Source of the DNA: Paenibacillus wulumuqiensis
GTDB lineage: Bacteria; Bacillota; Bacilli; Paenibacillales; Paenibacillaceae
DNA: 64,000 nt
Assembly: GCF_000971965.1 (NCBI RefSeq)
Contig: NZ_LAQP01000004.1
Coordinates: 62,001 to 126,000, forward strand
Direction: 5' to 3'
Shown here: positions 37,877 through 47,842 of the stretch, in pieces
Numbering within the stretch: position 1 is the stretch's first letter
Layout of the letters: every line of letters starts with the position of its first letter
Notes under the pieces: model-generated
The model's input: the letters and a program-made list of their open reading frames with translations, nothing else
Told to the model about the DNA's origin: nothing
The model's database searches: none
Position numbers and translations under genes: made by a program

Positions 37877-37911
37877 GTGGAGGAAAGTGGTACATAGTGG
37901 GGAACAATGGG
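37877..37911 (+). promoter_or_regulatory. MraZ operator repeats (autoregulatory site)
   Basis: GTGG occurs at 37877, 37887 and 37897, and ATGGG at 37907, in exact 10-bp steps. This is the known layout of MraZ binding repeats (TGGG-type units separated by five bases), placed just after the promoter and 20 bases before mraZ. MraZ binding here should repress its own operon. Confidence 0.85.
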
Positions 37912-37930
37912 TAAAAGGAGTGAGCCGCCA

Positions 37931-38368
37931 ATGTTCATGGGTGAATTTCAGCATAACATTGACGATAAGGGCCGGATTATTATTCCAGCCAAATTTCGCG
38001 AACTTCTGGGTCAATCCTTTGTTGTTACCCGCGGTCTGGACCATTGTCTTTTTGTCTATCCCATGGAGGAGTGGTCTCTCCTGGAACAAAAGCTTAAATC
38101 TTTGCCGCTAATGAAAGCTGATGCCCGTGCTTTTACACGCTTCTTTTTCTCGGGAGCACTGGAAGGAGAATGGGATAAGCAAGGGCGGGTCAATCTGCCG
38201 GGCAATTTGAGGCAGTACGCCAGGCTGGAGAAGGAATGTATCATTATCGGTGTCTCCAACCGGGTAGAGATTTGGAGCCAAGCTGTATGGGAACAATATT
38301 ATAACGAATCAGAACAATCATTTAACGAAATTGCTGAGAAGCTGGTTGATTTTGATCTTGATCTGTAA
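37931..38368 (+). CDS. mraZ: Transcriptional regulator MraZ
   Basis: MraZ has two AbrB-like swapped-hairpin units, [22 protein letters not shown] and [20 protein letters not shown], and binds as a ring to the 10-bp repeats upstream. At 145 residues it has the normal length. ATG 37931 lies 11 bases after AAAGGAG. The longer frame from 37907 would begin inside the operator. It is the first gene of the cluster that includes rsmH, ftsL and the PBP. Confidence 0.94.
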   Translation: MFMGEFQHNIDDKGRIIIPAKFRELLGQSFVVTRGLDHCLFVYPMEEWSLLEQKLKSLPLMKADARAFTRFFFSGALEGEWDKQGRVNLPGNLRQYARLEKECIIIGVSNRVEIWSQAVWEQYYNESEQSFNEIAEKLVDFDLDL

Positions 38369-38388
38369 TCGTCTAGGAGGTTTACATC

Positions 38389-39354
38389 TTGTTTCATCAC
38401 ATCACTGTATTAAAAGAAGAAGCGACAAGAGCACTTCAGGTCAAACCTGATGGAATCTATGTCGACTGTACGCTCGGGGGAGCAGGACATAGTTCGGTAA
38501 TTGCAGCTGAACTGGGAGCGGGTGGACGACTGATCGCTTTTGATCAGGATGATACTGCGCTGAATAATGCCAAAGCGGTACTGGCACCATATGAGGACAA
38601 AGTCACTCTGATCAAAAGTAACTTCCGTTATCTGGAGGAAAAGCTTTTGGAAGCCGGAGTGCCGGTCAAAGATGGAGTACCGCAGGTAGACGGCATTCTG
38701 TTCGATCTTGGCGTTTCTTCACCTCAGTTCGACGATGCTGACAGGGGATTCAGCTATAATCATGATGCTGCGCTGGATATGCGGATGGATCAGTCCATCG
38801 AATTAACCGCCCGGACTATTGTGAATACCTGGCCTGAACAAGAAATCGCCCGCATACTATATCGATATGGCGAAGAAAAGTTTTCAAAGCGTATTGCCAA
38901 AGTAATCGTAAATCGGAGAAATGAAGTACCGATTGAGACAACAGGGGAACTGGCAGAACTTGTCAAGGAAGGCATTCCTGCTGCAGCCAGAAGAACGGGT
39001 GGACATCCGGCCAAGCGTAGTTTTCAGGCGCTTCGGATCGCTGTTAATGATGAATTGGGTGCTTTCGAAGAAGCGCTTCATCAATCAGTACGCTGTCTGG
39101 CACCAGGCGGACGCGTATCTGTCATTACGTTCCATTCTCTCGAGGATCGATTGTGCAAGCAGATTCTTGCAGAATATCTGGAAAAGGACGTTGCACCACA
39201 GGGCTTCCCTATTTATGTGAGCAACGGCGGCGTACTGAAATTGGTCAACCGCAAGCCGGTTCTGCCAACAGATGAGGAAGTAACGAGTAATAAACGGGCA
39301 AGATCCGCTAAATTGCGTGTTGCCGAAAAAGTAAACAAAGAAAATCTACAATAA
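38389..39354 (+). CDS. rsmH: 16S rRNA (cytosine(1402)-N(4))-methyltransferase RsmH
   Basis: RsmH (formerly MraW) methylates N4 of C1402 in the ribosomal P site. The motifs [21 protein letters not shown] and [19 protein letters not shown], followed by [14 protein letters not shown], are all present in the 321-residue product. The start is TTG at 38389, eight bases after TAGGAGG. No ATG is available nearby. It lies 20 bases downstream of mraZ. Confidence 0.95.
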   Translation: MFHHITVLKEEATRALQVKPDGIYVDCTLGGAGHSSVIAAELGAGGRLIAFDQDDTALNNAKAVLAPYEDKVTLIKSNFRYLEEKLLEAGVPVKDGVPQVDGILFDLGVSSPQFDDADRGFSYNHDAALDMRMDQSIELTARTIVNTWPEQEIARILYRYGEEKFSKRIAKVIVNRRNEVPIETTGELAELVKEGIPAAARRTGGHPAKRSFQALRIAVNDELGAFEEALHQSVRCLAPGGRVSVITFHSLEDRLCKQILAEYLEKDVAPQGFPIYVSNGGVLKLVNRKPVLPTDEEVTSNKRARSAKLRVAEKVNKENLQ

Positions 39355-39375
39355 ATACAGTGAGGAGACGGATAC

Positions 39376-39786
39376 ATGGCTTATACACGCGGGAACCTGG
39401 CCGTTAAGCAAAAACCGGCTGAAAAGGTCGTACGGAAATATCGTGAAACGACAAAAGTGGTTGTACGCCGATCTGCCCTGCCGATTCAAGAAAAAATGCT
39501 GTATCTCGCAACCGTTCTGTTCTGTGTTGCGATTGCAGGAATTATTGTTTGGCGTTATGCGTATATTTATGAAATCAATAAAAATGCGCAGGAAATGGCG
39601 AGTGCTACAGCCAAGCTGCAGCAGCAGACCACACAAAATGAACTGCGTCAGCATCTGCTTGAGAATGATATCGTTGCGCGCGCAGCTGCTCTGGGTTACA
39701 TAGAGCCTACCGATATTGTGCCTATCCAGGTATCACGGGACAAAGGAACAACCGCTACCTCGACGGATATCAAAGTGAACAACTAA
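39376..39786 (+). CDS. ftsL: Cell division protein FtsL
   Basis: FtsL is a bitopic division protein that joins DivIB and DivIC to activate septal wall synthesis. A basic cytoplasmic tail of about 45 residues is followed by one transmembrane helix (MLYLATVLFCVAIAGIIVW). A coiled-coil segment then ends in the typical DIVARAAALGYIEPTDIVPI. At 136 residues the size fits. Sequence identity in this family is low, so position between rsmH and the PBP is important evidence. Confidence 0.88.
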   Translation: MAYTRGNLAVKQKPAEKVVRKYRETTKVVVRRSALPIQEKMLYLATVLFCVAIAGIIVWRYAYIYEINKNAQEMASATAKLQQQTTQNELRQHLLENDIVARAAALGYIEPTDIVPIQVSRDKGTTATSTDIKVNN

Positions 39787-39802
39787 AGCGGGGGATCAGG
39801 CA

Positions 39803-42316
39803 GTGGATAAAAGAATAAGACTTCGTGCTTTACTCATAGGAGGAGGCATCCTCCTTTTTTTTGCTGTACTCATTATCCGTGTATTCTGGATTCAGGTCGT
39901 ACAAGGATCGGATTGGCATAAATATGCAGTCAAACAATGGGAAAAGACAAGTACCATTTCTGCTGTTCGTGGTACAATTACCGATCGTAACGGTAACAAA
40001 CTGGCGATGGATGCCCCTGCCTATGATGTCGTACTTAATCCTAAAGTGATTGCAGAACTTGGTGTAAAGGATGAGATTGTAAGCAGATTGCATGAGATCC
40101 TGGGCACGGATGAAAGTGAAATTGAAAAGCAGGCTACATCCAAAACCACACCCACAGCCAAAAATCCTGTAAGCGAGCTTCGTGTATGGCGTGAGCTAAA
40201 CTCGGGCGGTCGTAGGATTCCACAGGACAAAGCCGATCAGGTGAATGCACTGATTGCTGAACTAAAGGAAAAAACAGATGAAAAGTATGACGTGGGTGTA
40301 CAGCTGAATGTTACAACAAAGCGGTACTACCCCAAAAATGAATTGGCTTCCCATGTACTCGGATATACGAATAACGACGGCGCAGCTGTAGCCGGAATAG
40401 AAGCTTATTATGATAAGCAGCTCAAAGGCACAGACGGTTCGATCCGTTATCAGCGTGATAATCAGAATGACAAACTGCCGGATTCACAGGATGTGTATCA
40501 GCCAGCTATGAATGGCAGTAATCTGAAACTCACAATTGATGAGACAATCCAGTATTACACGGAGCAGGCGATGAAAGAAGCCTACAAGCAGCTCCAACCG
40601 AAAAGCATAACGGTTATTGCTGCCGATCCGAATACGATGGATATTCTGGCAATGGCGAATATGCCGACATTTGATCCAAACAAGTTCAATGAGGTTACCG
40701 AAGAGAATTACGATAGCTTCAAAAATCTCGGGATCAAAGCGGAATATGAGCCGGGTTCCACTTTTAAGATTATTACTCTCGCTGGTGCAGTCGAAGAAGG
40801 ACTGTTTAACCCGGAAGCAACCTATCAATCAGGTACCATACAGGTAGGCCGCACTACACTGCATGATATCAACCGTGTCGGCTGGGGACCTATCACTTAC
40901 CTGACAGGTCTCAAGCGTTCCAGTAATGTAGCTTTTGTCAAACTCGGCTATGAAATGTTGGGAGCCGAGAGACTGCGCAAATACATTGATGCTTTTGGAT
41001 TTGGTGCTCGGACCGGAATTGATTTGCCTGGTGAACTGCCGGGTGCTATTACATTCGATCCCAATATCAAAACAGAGGTCGCTACAGCAGCATATGGGCA
41101 CGGACGTGTACAGGTTACCCCTTTACAGCAGCTGGTCGGTGTCTCTGCAGTAGCCAATGGCGGCAAGCTGCTGACTCCTCATGTGGTCAAGTCGATTACC
41201 GATCCGAATACAGGTGTCACTACCGATGTTCCTGTGCATGAAGTGCGTCAGGCAATTGACGCCGCCACATCGGAGAAAGTACGCGGCTATCTGGAGCAGG
41301 TCGTATCTGACCAGGAAATCGGTACCGGCCGTCATGCTTACATTGATGGTTACCGTGTCGCCGGTAAGACCGGTACCGCGGTCAAAGTTATTAACGGCAA
41401 GTATGATTATACCAAGCAGGTCGTTTCCTTTATTGGATTCGCACCGGCAGACAAGCCGAAGATCGCCATGATCGTCGTGATTGACCAGCCGGCCGATTCC
41501 AAGCTGGGCGGCGGTGCAGCCGCAGCACCTGTATTCAAGAAAATCGTGAGCCAGGCGCTTCCTTACATGGGCGTGCCGAAAGCAAACGAAGATATCACGA
41601 CGCAGAAAAAAGAAAAGACACCAACCTCTGCACCTGCTCCTGCCGTATATAATGTACCTACACTTACCGGCAAAACGGTGGATGCAGCCAAGAAAAAGCT
41701 GATTGCCAGCGGAATTGCCTTTAAAGTGGTAGGTACAGGCAGCAAGGTCGTCAAGCAGTATCCTCCTGTAGGTTCGGTAATGGACGGCGGTCAGAGTGTG
41801 TATCTGATGACTGAAGACCCGACCAAAATGGAAATTCCCGATCTCAAAGGAGAATCACTGCGTGATGCGCTGGAGATTCTGAATCTGATGAAGGTCGAGG
41901 TCACGACAGTAGGACAGGGTTATGTGGCAGAGCAGGTGGAGTCTTCGGGCAATGGCCGGAGAATTATCACACTTACGCTCAAGTCGGCAAGAGCTACAGT
42001 CACAGGCGTTGATGATCCGGAAGAAAATGCACTGGGTACCAAAGATGAGACCCAGCCGGCAGACAGTAAGGATGCAGCGACCGAATCCAAAGAAAAAGAT
42101 TCAACAGAAAAGGCGACAGAAGAATCCACTTCATCGCCGGATGCATCTGCCGAGTCATCGGCATCATCTTCCCAATCAACGGGTACAGCAGCAGATCCAT
42201 CCATAGCAGAGGTAGGTAGTGGCAGTGCTACGACGACTGGCTCTGTGCAAGGACAAGGAAGTACCTCCGGAAGTTCGCTCAAAATTCCGGAACCTACAGG
42301 TGCTCCAACGAACTAA
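39803..42316 (+). CDS. pbpB: Septal penicillin-binding protein 2B/FtsI type with PASTA domains
   Basis: A class B PBP, a transpeptidase that crosslinks septal peptidoglycan. One transmembrane helix (residues 10-30) is followed by the dimerisation domain. The transpeptidase domain has STFK near residue 318, SSN near 373 and KTGT near 522. Two PASTA domains (about 610-740) follow, and a Ser/Thr/Glu-rich tail of about 90 residues ends the 837-residue chain. The start is GTG. Bacillus has spoVD next, but here murE follows directly. Confidence 0.92.
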   Translation: MDKRIRLRALLIGGGILLFFAVLIIRVFWIQVVQGSDWHKYAVKQWEKTSTISAVRGTITDRNGNKLAMDAPAYDVVLNPKVIAELGVKDEIVSRLHEILGTDESEIEKQATSKTTPTAKNPVSELRVWRELNSGGRRIPQDKADQVNALIAELKEKTDEKYDVGVQLNVTTKRYYPKNELASHVLGYTNNDGAAVAGIEAYYDKQLKGTDGSIRYQRDNQNDKLPDSQDVYQPAMNGSNLKLTIDETIQYYTEQAMKEAYKQLQPKSITVIAADPNTMDILAMANMPTFDPNKFNEVTEENYDSFKNLGIKAEYEPGSTFKIITLAGAVEEGLFNPEATYQSGTIQVGRTTLHDINRVGWGPITYLTGLKRSSNVAFVKLGYEMLGAERLRKYIDAFGFGARTGIDLPGELPGAITFDPNIKTEVATAAYGHGRVQVTPLQQLVGVSAVANGGKLLTPHVVKSITDPNTGVTTDVPVHEVRQAIDAATSEKVRGYLEQVVSDQEIGTGRHAYIDGYRVAGKTGTAVKVINGKYDYTKQVVSFIGFAPADKPKIAMIVVIDQPADSKLGGGAAAAPVFKKIVSQALPYMGVPKANEDITTQKKEKTPTSAPAPAVYNVPTLTGKTVDAAKKKLIASGIAFKVVGTGSKVVKQYPPVGSVMDGGQSVYLMTEDPTKMEIPDLKGESLRDALEILNLMKVEVTTVGQGYVAEQVESSGNGRRIITLTLKSARATVTGVDDPEENALGTKDETQPADSKDAATESKEKDSTEKATEESTSSPDASAESSASSSQSTGTAADPSIAEVGSGSATTTGSVQGQGSTSGSSLKIPEPTGAPTN

Positions 42317-42338
42317 TGAGTTAATGCTAATTATGATA

Positions 42339-42394
42339 ACCCGGCAGTCATCGGTGAAGGGAAGCCCCCTTTATTCATCCGGAGACTGCCGGGT
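42339..42394 (+). other. Hairpin between pbpB and murE
   Basis: A perfect 11-bp GC-rich stem (42339-42349 / 42384-42394) encloses a partly paired 34-base loop. A direct T run is lacking, so it may be a weak terminator or mRNA processing site. Confidence 0.5.
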
Positions 42395-42426
42395 ATCGTT
42401 ATTAATTTTGGAAAAGAGGAATCGCT

Positions 42427-43914
42427 ATGTTGTTATCTGAAGCGGCCAGCCTGCTTATTACATCCCGCATTGAAGGTGCTGCAGATGTTTCCATTACTGG
42501 CATGGAAATTGACTCACGCAAGGTAAAAGCAGGGGATTTATTTATCTGTCTGCCAGGCTTTACGGTAGATGGACATGATTTTGCCGAACAGGCATTGAAA
42601 CAAGGTGCTGCTGCTCTGGTGGTGGAGAGAATCCTGCCGCTGGATATTCCGCAGCTGCTGGTGAGCAGCTGCCGTCATGCGATGGCTGTACTGGGAGATG
42701 CATTTTACGAACATCCCAGCCGCAAGCTGAATATGATTGGAATTACAGGCACGAACGGCAAAACCACAACTTCTTATCTGATTGAGCGTATTATGAATGA
42801 TCATCATATCAATACAGGCTTAATCGGAACGATTGAAATGCGTTATAACGGTAAAGCTGTGCCGATGCCTCGTACCACACCAGAAGCGATGGAGCTTCAG
42901 CGTCTGCTGCATGAGATGGTGCAAAATGACGTAGAGTGCTGTGTAATGGAAGTGTCTTCCCACGCGCTGGAACAGGGACGTGTCAAAGGTACGGATTACC
43001 GGACAGCCATTTTCACAAATATCAGTCAGGATCATCTGGATTATCATGAGACGATGGAACAGTATGTGGCAGCCAAAGGGCTGTTTTTTGCACGTCTGGG
43101 GAACTCTTATGATGCCGATCCGGCTGAGCGCAAATATGCGGTACTGAATGCCGACGATCCGGCAGCAGCCTATTTCCGCAGCATTACAGCTGCCGATGTG
43201 ATTACATATGGTGTGGATCAACCTGCAGATGTACAGGCATCCCGTATCCAGATTACAGCTAAAGGCACTGCATTCCACCTTGATACATTCCGCGGAAGTA
43301 CAGATATCACACTTCAGATGGTAGGCAAGTTCAATGTGTATAATGCACTGGCTGCAATTACAGCAGCGCTGATCGAGAATGTGCCGCTGGAGCGCATCCG
43401 TGAGAGTCTGGAGCAGATGCCTGGTGTAGATGGCCGTGTTGAAGCGGTCGACGCCGGACAGCCATTTGCCGTCATTGTAGATTATGCCCATACACCGGAT
43501 GGACTGGAAAATGTACTGCGTACCATTACCGAATTTGCAGAAGGACGGGTATTGACCGTATTCGGCTGTGGTGGTGACCGTGACCGTACTAAACGTCCGT
43601 TAATGGGACAGGTAGCTGCGAGATACAGCGATTATACACTGGTAACATCGGATAATCCGCGTACCGAGGACCCGCAGGCGATTCTGGATGATATTGAAGC
43701 CGGACTGCGCGAACAGCAGGTGGCAGCGGATAAATATGAACGTATCGTCGACCGCCGTGCCGCGATTCAAAAAGCGGTTGAAATGGCACTCCCCGGCGAT
43801 GTACTATTGATTGCGGGCAAAGGCCATGAAACGTACCAGATTGTAGGTACGGAGGTTCATGATTTTGATGACCGGCTGGTAGCCAAAGAAGCGATAAGGG
43901 GTCTTTTCAAGTGA
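42427..43914 (+). CDS. murE: UDP-MurNAc-L-Ala-D-Glu--2,6-diaminopimelate ligase
   Basis: MurE adds the third peptide residue to the wall precursor. The ATP loop is GITGTNGKTTTSYLIERI near residue 110. The substrate motif SDNPRTEDP near residue 410 is the DNPR signature of enzymes that use meso-diaminopimelate rather than lysine. The 495-residue length is normal. GAGGAA precedes the ATG. It overlaps murF by four bases (GTGA). Confidence 0.95.
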   Translation: MLLSEAASLLITSRIEGAADVSITGMEIDSRKVKAGDLFICLPGFTVDGHDFAEQALKQGAAALVVERILPLDIPQLLVSSCRHAMAVLGDAFYEHPSRKLNMIGITGTNGKTTTSYLIERIMNDHHINTGLIGTIEMRYNGKAVPMPRTTPEAMELQRLLHEMVQNDVECCVMEVSSHALEQGRVKGTDYRTAIFTNISQDHLDYHETMEQYVAAKGLFFARLGNSYDADPAERKYAVLNADDPAAAYFRSITAADVITYGVDQPADVQASRIQITAKGTAFHLDTFRGSTDITLQMVGKFNVYNALAAITAALIENVPLERIRESLEQMPGVDGRVEAVDAGQPFAVIVDYAHTPDGLENVLRTITEFAEGRVLTVFGCGGDRDRTKRPLMGQVAARYSDYTLVTSDNPRTEDPQAILDDIEAGLREQQVAADKYERIVDRRAAIQKAVEMALPGDVLLIAGKGHETYQIVGTEVHDFDDRLVAKEAIRGLFK

Positions 43915-45305
43915 TAAATACAACTATTGGACAGATAGCAGCCATGTGCGGCGGACAGCTGAACGGCGATCCGTCGGTGCTCTGTCATGGCGTCGTTATT
44001 GATTCCAGACAGCTGCATGATAACTGCCTGTTTATCCCGATCATCGGGGAACGGGTAGATGGACATGATCTGGTAGGACAGGTGCTGGCAAACGGAGCCG
44101 CAGCAGCGCTGTGGCAGGCGGATCATGGCACGCCGCCTACCGGGAATACCATTGTCGTCGAAAATACGCTGGAGGCGCTCCAGCAGCTTGCGAGCGCTTA
44201 TCTGGATAGTACCGAAGCGAGAGTAATCGGCATTACCGGGTCCAACGGCAAGACAACGACCAAGGACATGATTTATGCCCTCATGACCGAAGCCTATCGG
44301 GTGCACAAGACAGAAGGCAATTTTAACAGTCATATCGGTCTTCCACTGACCATTCTGGCCATGCCTGGGGATACGCAAATTTTGATTCTGGAAATGGGTA
44401 TGCGTGCACGCGGCGAGATTGAGCTGCTGTCCCATATCGCACGTCCCGATACGGCTGTTATTACCAACATCGGAGAATCCCATCTGGAGCAGCTCGGCAG
44501 CCGGGAAGAAATTGCCCGTGCCAAGCTGGAAATTGTAAATGGTCTAAAATCCTCGGGTCTGCTCGTATACCATGGAGATGAGCCGCTGCTCAAGCAGGTA
44601 TTGGCTGAACCGCAATATGTCAGTCAGGAAATGCGCAAGGTTACGTTTGGCATGGAGCATAACAATGATTTGTATGCTACTGGAATGATGACCCAGGGAC
44701 AGTCCACCATATTTACAACCAATGCGCTATCGGAAGAAGCCTGGAATCTGCCGGTGCTGGGAGCGCATAATATGGTCAATGCCATGGCGGCGATCCTGGT
44801 GGCTAATGCATACGGGCTGAGTGAAGCCCAGATTCGACAGGGATTTGCCAAGCTGCGTCTGACAGGCATGCGGATCGAGATATTGCAGGGGAGAGACGGA
44901 ATCACCCTGCTCAATGATGCCTATAATGCAAGTCCAAGTTCCATGAAGGCAGCTATCGATGTACTGGGCAGTCTCAAAGGCTACAAACGCAAAATCGCCG
45001 TACTCGGGGATATGCTGGAACTCGGAACCGAAGAGCTTGCTTATCATGAACAGATTGGTGAATATGTGGATGGGCAGGCAGACATGCTGCTGACCTATGG
45101 AGAGCGGGGAAAAGCGATTGCCAGCGGCGCAGCCAGACATTTGCCGCCGGAAGCTATCCGTTCCTACACATCCAAACAGGAATTGATCGATGATCTGCTG
45201 CAGACCGTCCGCAGCAAGGACGTTATCTTATTCAAGGCTTCCAGAGGCATGAGACTGGAAGAAGTTATACAGGCGCTGATGCCTGATTCAATAAGCAACG
45301 CATAG
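43911..45305 (+). CDS. murF: UDP-MurNAc-tripeptide--D-Ala-D-Ala ligase
   Basis: MurF attaches D-Ala-D-Ala to the precursor tripeptide. The ATP-binding GITGSNGKTTTKDM lies near residue 108 and NDAYNASPSSMKAA near 336, typical of MurF. The start GTG overlaps the murE stop (GTGA), with AAGGGG nine bases upstream inside murE, giving translational coupling. 464 residues is the usual length. Confidence 0.95.
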   Translation: MINTTIGQIAAMCGGQLNGDPSVLCHGVVIDSRQLHDNCLFIPIIGERVDGHDLVGQVLANGAAAALWQADHGTPPTGNTIVVENTLEALQQLASAYLDSTEARVIGITGSNGKTTTKDMIYALMTEAYRVHKTEGNFNSHIGLPLTILAMPGDTQILILEMGMRARGEIELLSHIARPDTAVITNIGESHLEQLGSREEIARAKLEIVNGLKSSGLLVYHGDEPLLKQVLAEPQYVSQEMRKVTFGMEHNNDLYATGMMTQGQSTIFTTNALSEEAWNLPVLGAHNMVNAMAAILVANAYGLSEAQIRQGFAKLRLTGMRIEILQGRDGITLLNDAYNASPSSMKAAIDVLGSLKGYKRKIAVLGDMLELGTEELAYHEQIGEYVDGQADMLLTYGERGKAIASGAARHLPPEAIRSYTSKQELIDDLLQTVRSKDVILFKASRGMRLEEVIQALMPDSISNA

Positions 45306-45324
45306 GCGCTGGAGGAGTAGGAAA

Positions 45325-46293
45325 ATGGATTTTCAAATATTGTTATTAGCGGCTGCCGCATCATTCATATTGTCAATTATCGCGATGCCGATACTGATCC
45401 CGCTGCTGCGGCGCATCAAGTTCGGACAGCATGTACGCAGTGACGGCCCACAGACCCATCTGAAAAAGGCAGGAACGCCAACAATGGGCGGTATTGTTAT
45501 TATCCTGGCAGCGACACTCGTCTTCATCAAGTTCTCGGTGATTGATACGAACTTTTGGGTGCTGTTAACGTCTACAGTAGGATTTGGCCTGATCGGATTT
45601 CTCGATGATTACATCAAAATCGGCCTGAAACGTTCACTTGGCCTGACAGTCAAGCAGAAATTGGTAATGCAGCTGTTCTTTTCGGCGATTATCTGTTATT
45701 TGCTGATTGATAAAGGGCATAGTACGGCGCTTGGTATCCCAGGGACTTCATTCTCCTTTGACTGGGGCGGCTGGTTCTATTATCCGTTCATCGTCATTAT
45801 GCTGCTGGCAATTACCAATGCGGTTAACTTTACCGATGGAGTAGACGGATTGCTGTCCGGGGTAAGTGCAATTGCATTTGCTGCTTATGCAATTATTGCG
45901 ATTCAGGCGACGGCACCTGCTGCTGCCGTATGTGCTGCAGCAATGATCGGCGCAGTAATCGGATTCCTTGTGTTCAACGCGCATCCGGCCAAAGTATTTA
46001 TGGGAGACATGGGTTCACTTGGGATAGGAGGAGCGATCGGCGGTATTGCGATCGTAACCAAAAGTGAACTGCTGTTCCTGATTATTGGCGGTGTGTTCGT
46101 TGTGGAATTGCTGTCCGTTGTTATTCAGGTGGTCTCCTACAAGACCCGTAACGGCAAGCGTGTATTTAAAATGGCACCGATTCACCATCATTTTGAATTA
46201 TCCGGCTGGTCGGAATGGCGTGTAGTGACGACCTTCTGGGCAGTCAGCCTCGTATTGGCTGTACTCGGAATCTATATTAGCAAGGGGTTGTAG
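45325..46293 (+). CDS. mraY: Phospho-N-acetylmuramoyl-pentapeptide-transferase
   Basis: MraY moves phospho-MurNAc-pentapeptide onto undecaprenyl phosphate, making lipid I. The 322-residue polytopic protein shows the substrate and Mg motifs: KKAGTPTMGG, GFLDDYIKI (the catalytic double Asp), NFTDGVDGL and APIHHHFEL. About ten transmembrane segments are expected. GGAGGAG precedes the ATG, and the stop is two bases before the murD ATG. Confidence 0.96.
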   Translation: MDFQILLLAAAASFILSIIAMPILIPLLRRIKFGQHVRSDGPQTHLKKAGTPTMGGIVIILAATLVFIKFSVIDTNFWVLLTSTVGFGLIGFLDDYIKIGLKRSLGLTVKQKLVMQLFFSAIICYLLIDKGHSTALGIPGTSFSFDWGGWFYYPFIVIMLLAITNAVNFTDGVDGLLSGVSAIAFAAYAIIAIQATAPAAAVCAAAMIGAVIGFLVFNAHPAKVFMGDMGSLGIGGAIGGIAIVTKSELLFLIIGGVFVVELLSVVIQVVSYKTRNGKRVFKMAPIHHHFELSGWSEWRVVTTFWAVSLVLAVLGIYISKGL

Positions 46294-46295
46294 TG

Positions 46296-47780
46296 ATGAA
46301 TGATCCTCAATCTTACCGCGGACTGCCGGTCGTTGTGATCGGCCTGGCACGCAGCGGTGTCGAAGCGGCCAAAGCGCTGCATCGTCTCGGTGCTGTTGTG
46401 ACCGTCAATGATTTGAAACCAAGAGAGCAGTCCCCCGAAGCAGCCGAGCTGGAAGAACTGGATATACAGGTCATCTGCGGCGGGCATCCGGAAGGACTGA
46501 TTCACCGGGACGTGGCACTGCTTGTCAAAAATCCCGGTATCCCTTACAGCGCGCCGCCGATTCAGCAGGCGCTTGAACTGGGTATCGAAGTCATTACCGA
46601 AGTCGAGCTGGCTTACCGAATATCCGATATTCCAATGATCGGTATTACCGGTTCCAACGGCAAGACGACAACCACTACATGGGTAGGTCAAATGCTGGAT
46701 GCCTGTGGACTGCATCCGATCGTGGGCGGTAATATCGGTATTCCGCTCTGTCAGGCTGTTGTAGAGGCTGAAGAGAAGGATAATGCCATTATTGTGGCGG
46801 AGCTGAGCAGCTTCCAGCTCAAAGGCACCCGGGATTTCAATCCGACAATTGCCTGTCTGCTGAATGTAGCCGAGACCCATCTGGATTATCATGGCACGAT
46901 GGATGACTATGTAACGTCCAAACGCAAAATTTTTGAAAATCAGGGTGAAAAGGATACCGCTGTTCTGAACTGGGATGACAGCTACTGCCGCAGTATGATC
47001 CCTTATATCAAAGCAGGCCGTATCATTCCTTTCTCCGTGAACGAGGAGCTGGGCAATAACGCAGCGATGACAGCTGCCCTCTCAGCGGAGACGAATATGT
47101 CTGTATGCGGAATGTACGTATCCCCGTCCTACCTGCCGGATATCGAGGATGAACTGGTACGGACGATCATGTACTGGGATGAAGTGCGGGGCGCTGTGCC
47201 GATTCTGCGTGTGGATGAGCTGGGTATTCCCGGTCGTTATAATGTGGAAAATGCACTGTCCGCCTGTGCGATTGCTATTGCCGCAGGCTGCCAACCGGAA
47301 CAGCTGGCAGACACCCTGCGCAGCTTCCGCGGTGTGGAGCATCGTCTGGAGTATGTGACGACCCATAATGAAGTGGCTTACTACAACAATTCCAAAGCTA
47401 CCAATGCCAAGGCTACGATGATGGCACTGTCCGCTTTTCAGGATCAGGGAATTGTACTGATTGCCGGTGGATTGGATCGGGGATCCGATTATATGGATCT
47501 GCTGCCTGTGCTTCAGTCCCATGTCAAGGCTCTCGTTCTACTTGGTCAGACCCGTCACAAGCTGGCGCGTGTCGCCGAACTGGCAGGAATCGTTTCCGTA
47601 CAGATTGTAGAAGAGACAGCCGATGCGGAGCAGGCCGTTCGACAGGCCGTTCAGCAAGCATCTGAACTAGCGGAATCCGGTGATATTGTGCTGCTGTCGC
47701 CTGCATGTGCCAGCTGGGATATGTTTGCCTCCTACGAAATCAGAGGGAAAGTATTCAAGCAGGCTGTCAGCGAACTGTAG
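46296..47780 (+). CDS. murD: UDP-N-acetylmuramoylalanine--D-glutamate ligase
   Basis: MurD adds D-glutamate to UDP-MurNAc-L-Ala. The N-terminal Rossmann part opens LPVVVIGLARSG, and the ATP loop GITGSNGKTTTTTWVG is near residue 118. It has 494 residues, slightly longer than the Bacillus enzyme. ATG 46296 has AAGGGG eight bases upstream. An in-frame GTG at 46293 would add one residue. In Bacillus spoVE or an ftsW-like gene follows murD, but here murG comes next after 116 bases. Confidence 0.95.
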   Translation: MNDPQSYRGLPVVVIGLARSGVEAAKALHRLGAVVTVNDLKPREQSPEAAELEELDIQVICGGHPEGLIHRDVALLVKNPGIPYSAPPIQQALELGIEVITEVELAYRISDIPMIGITGSNGKTTTTTWVGQMLDACGLHPIVGGNIGIPLCQAVVEAEEKDNAIIVAELSSFQLKGTRDFNPTIACLLNVAETHLDYHGTMDDYVTSKRKIFENQGEKDTAVLNWDDSYCRSMIPYIKAGRIIPFSVNEELGNNAAMTAALSAETNMSVCGMYVSPSYLPDIEDELVRTIMYWDEVRGAVPILRVDELGIPGRYNVENALSACAIAIAAGCQPEQLADTLRSFRGVEHRLEYVTTHNEVAYYNNSKATNAKATMMALSAFQDQGIVLIAGGLDRGSDYMDLLPVLQSHVKALVLLGQTRHKLARVAELAGIVSVQIVEETADAEQAVRQAVQQASELAESGDIVLLSPACASWDMFASYEIRGKVFKQAVSEL

Positions 47781-47833
47781 ATTCCTGATATATACAGCTC
47801 TGGTAATCCTGCTAATAGCCAGGTACCCTATTG

Positions 47834-47842
47834 TGCTATACA
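47834..47842 (+). promoter_or_regulatory. Possible promoter before murG
   Basis: TATACA (47837-47842) with an extended -10 TG (47834-47835) lies in the 116-base gap between murD and murG. No good -35 is seen. Confidence 0.35.

Noticed and set aside
42000-42282. Ser/Thr/Glu-rich tail of the PBP as a frameshift artefact
   Set aside because: The frame stays open to a stop at 42316 and low-complexity tails are common after PASTA domains.
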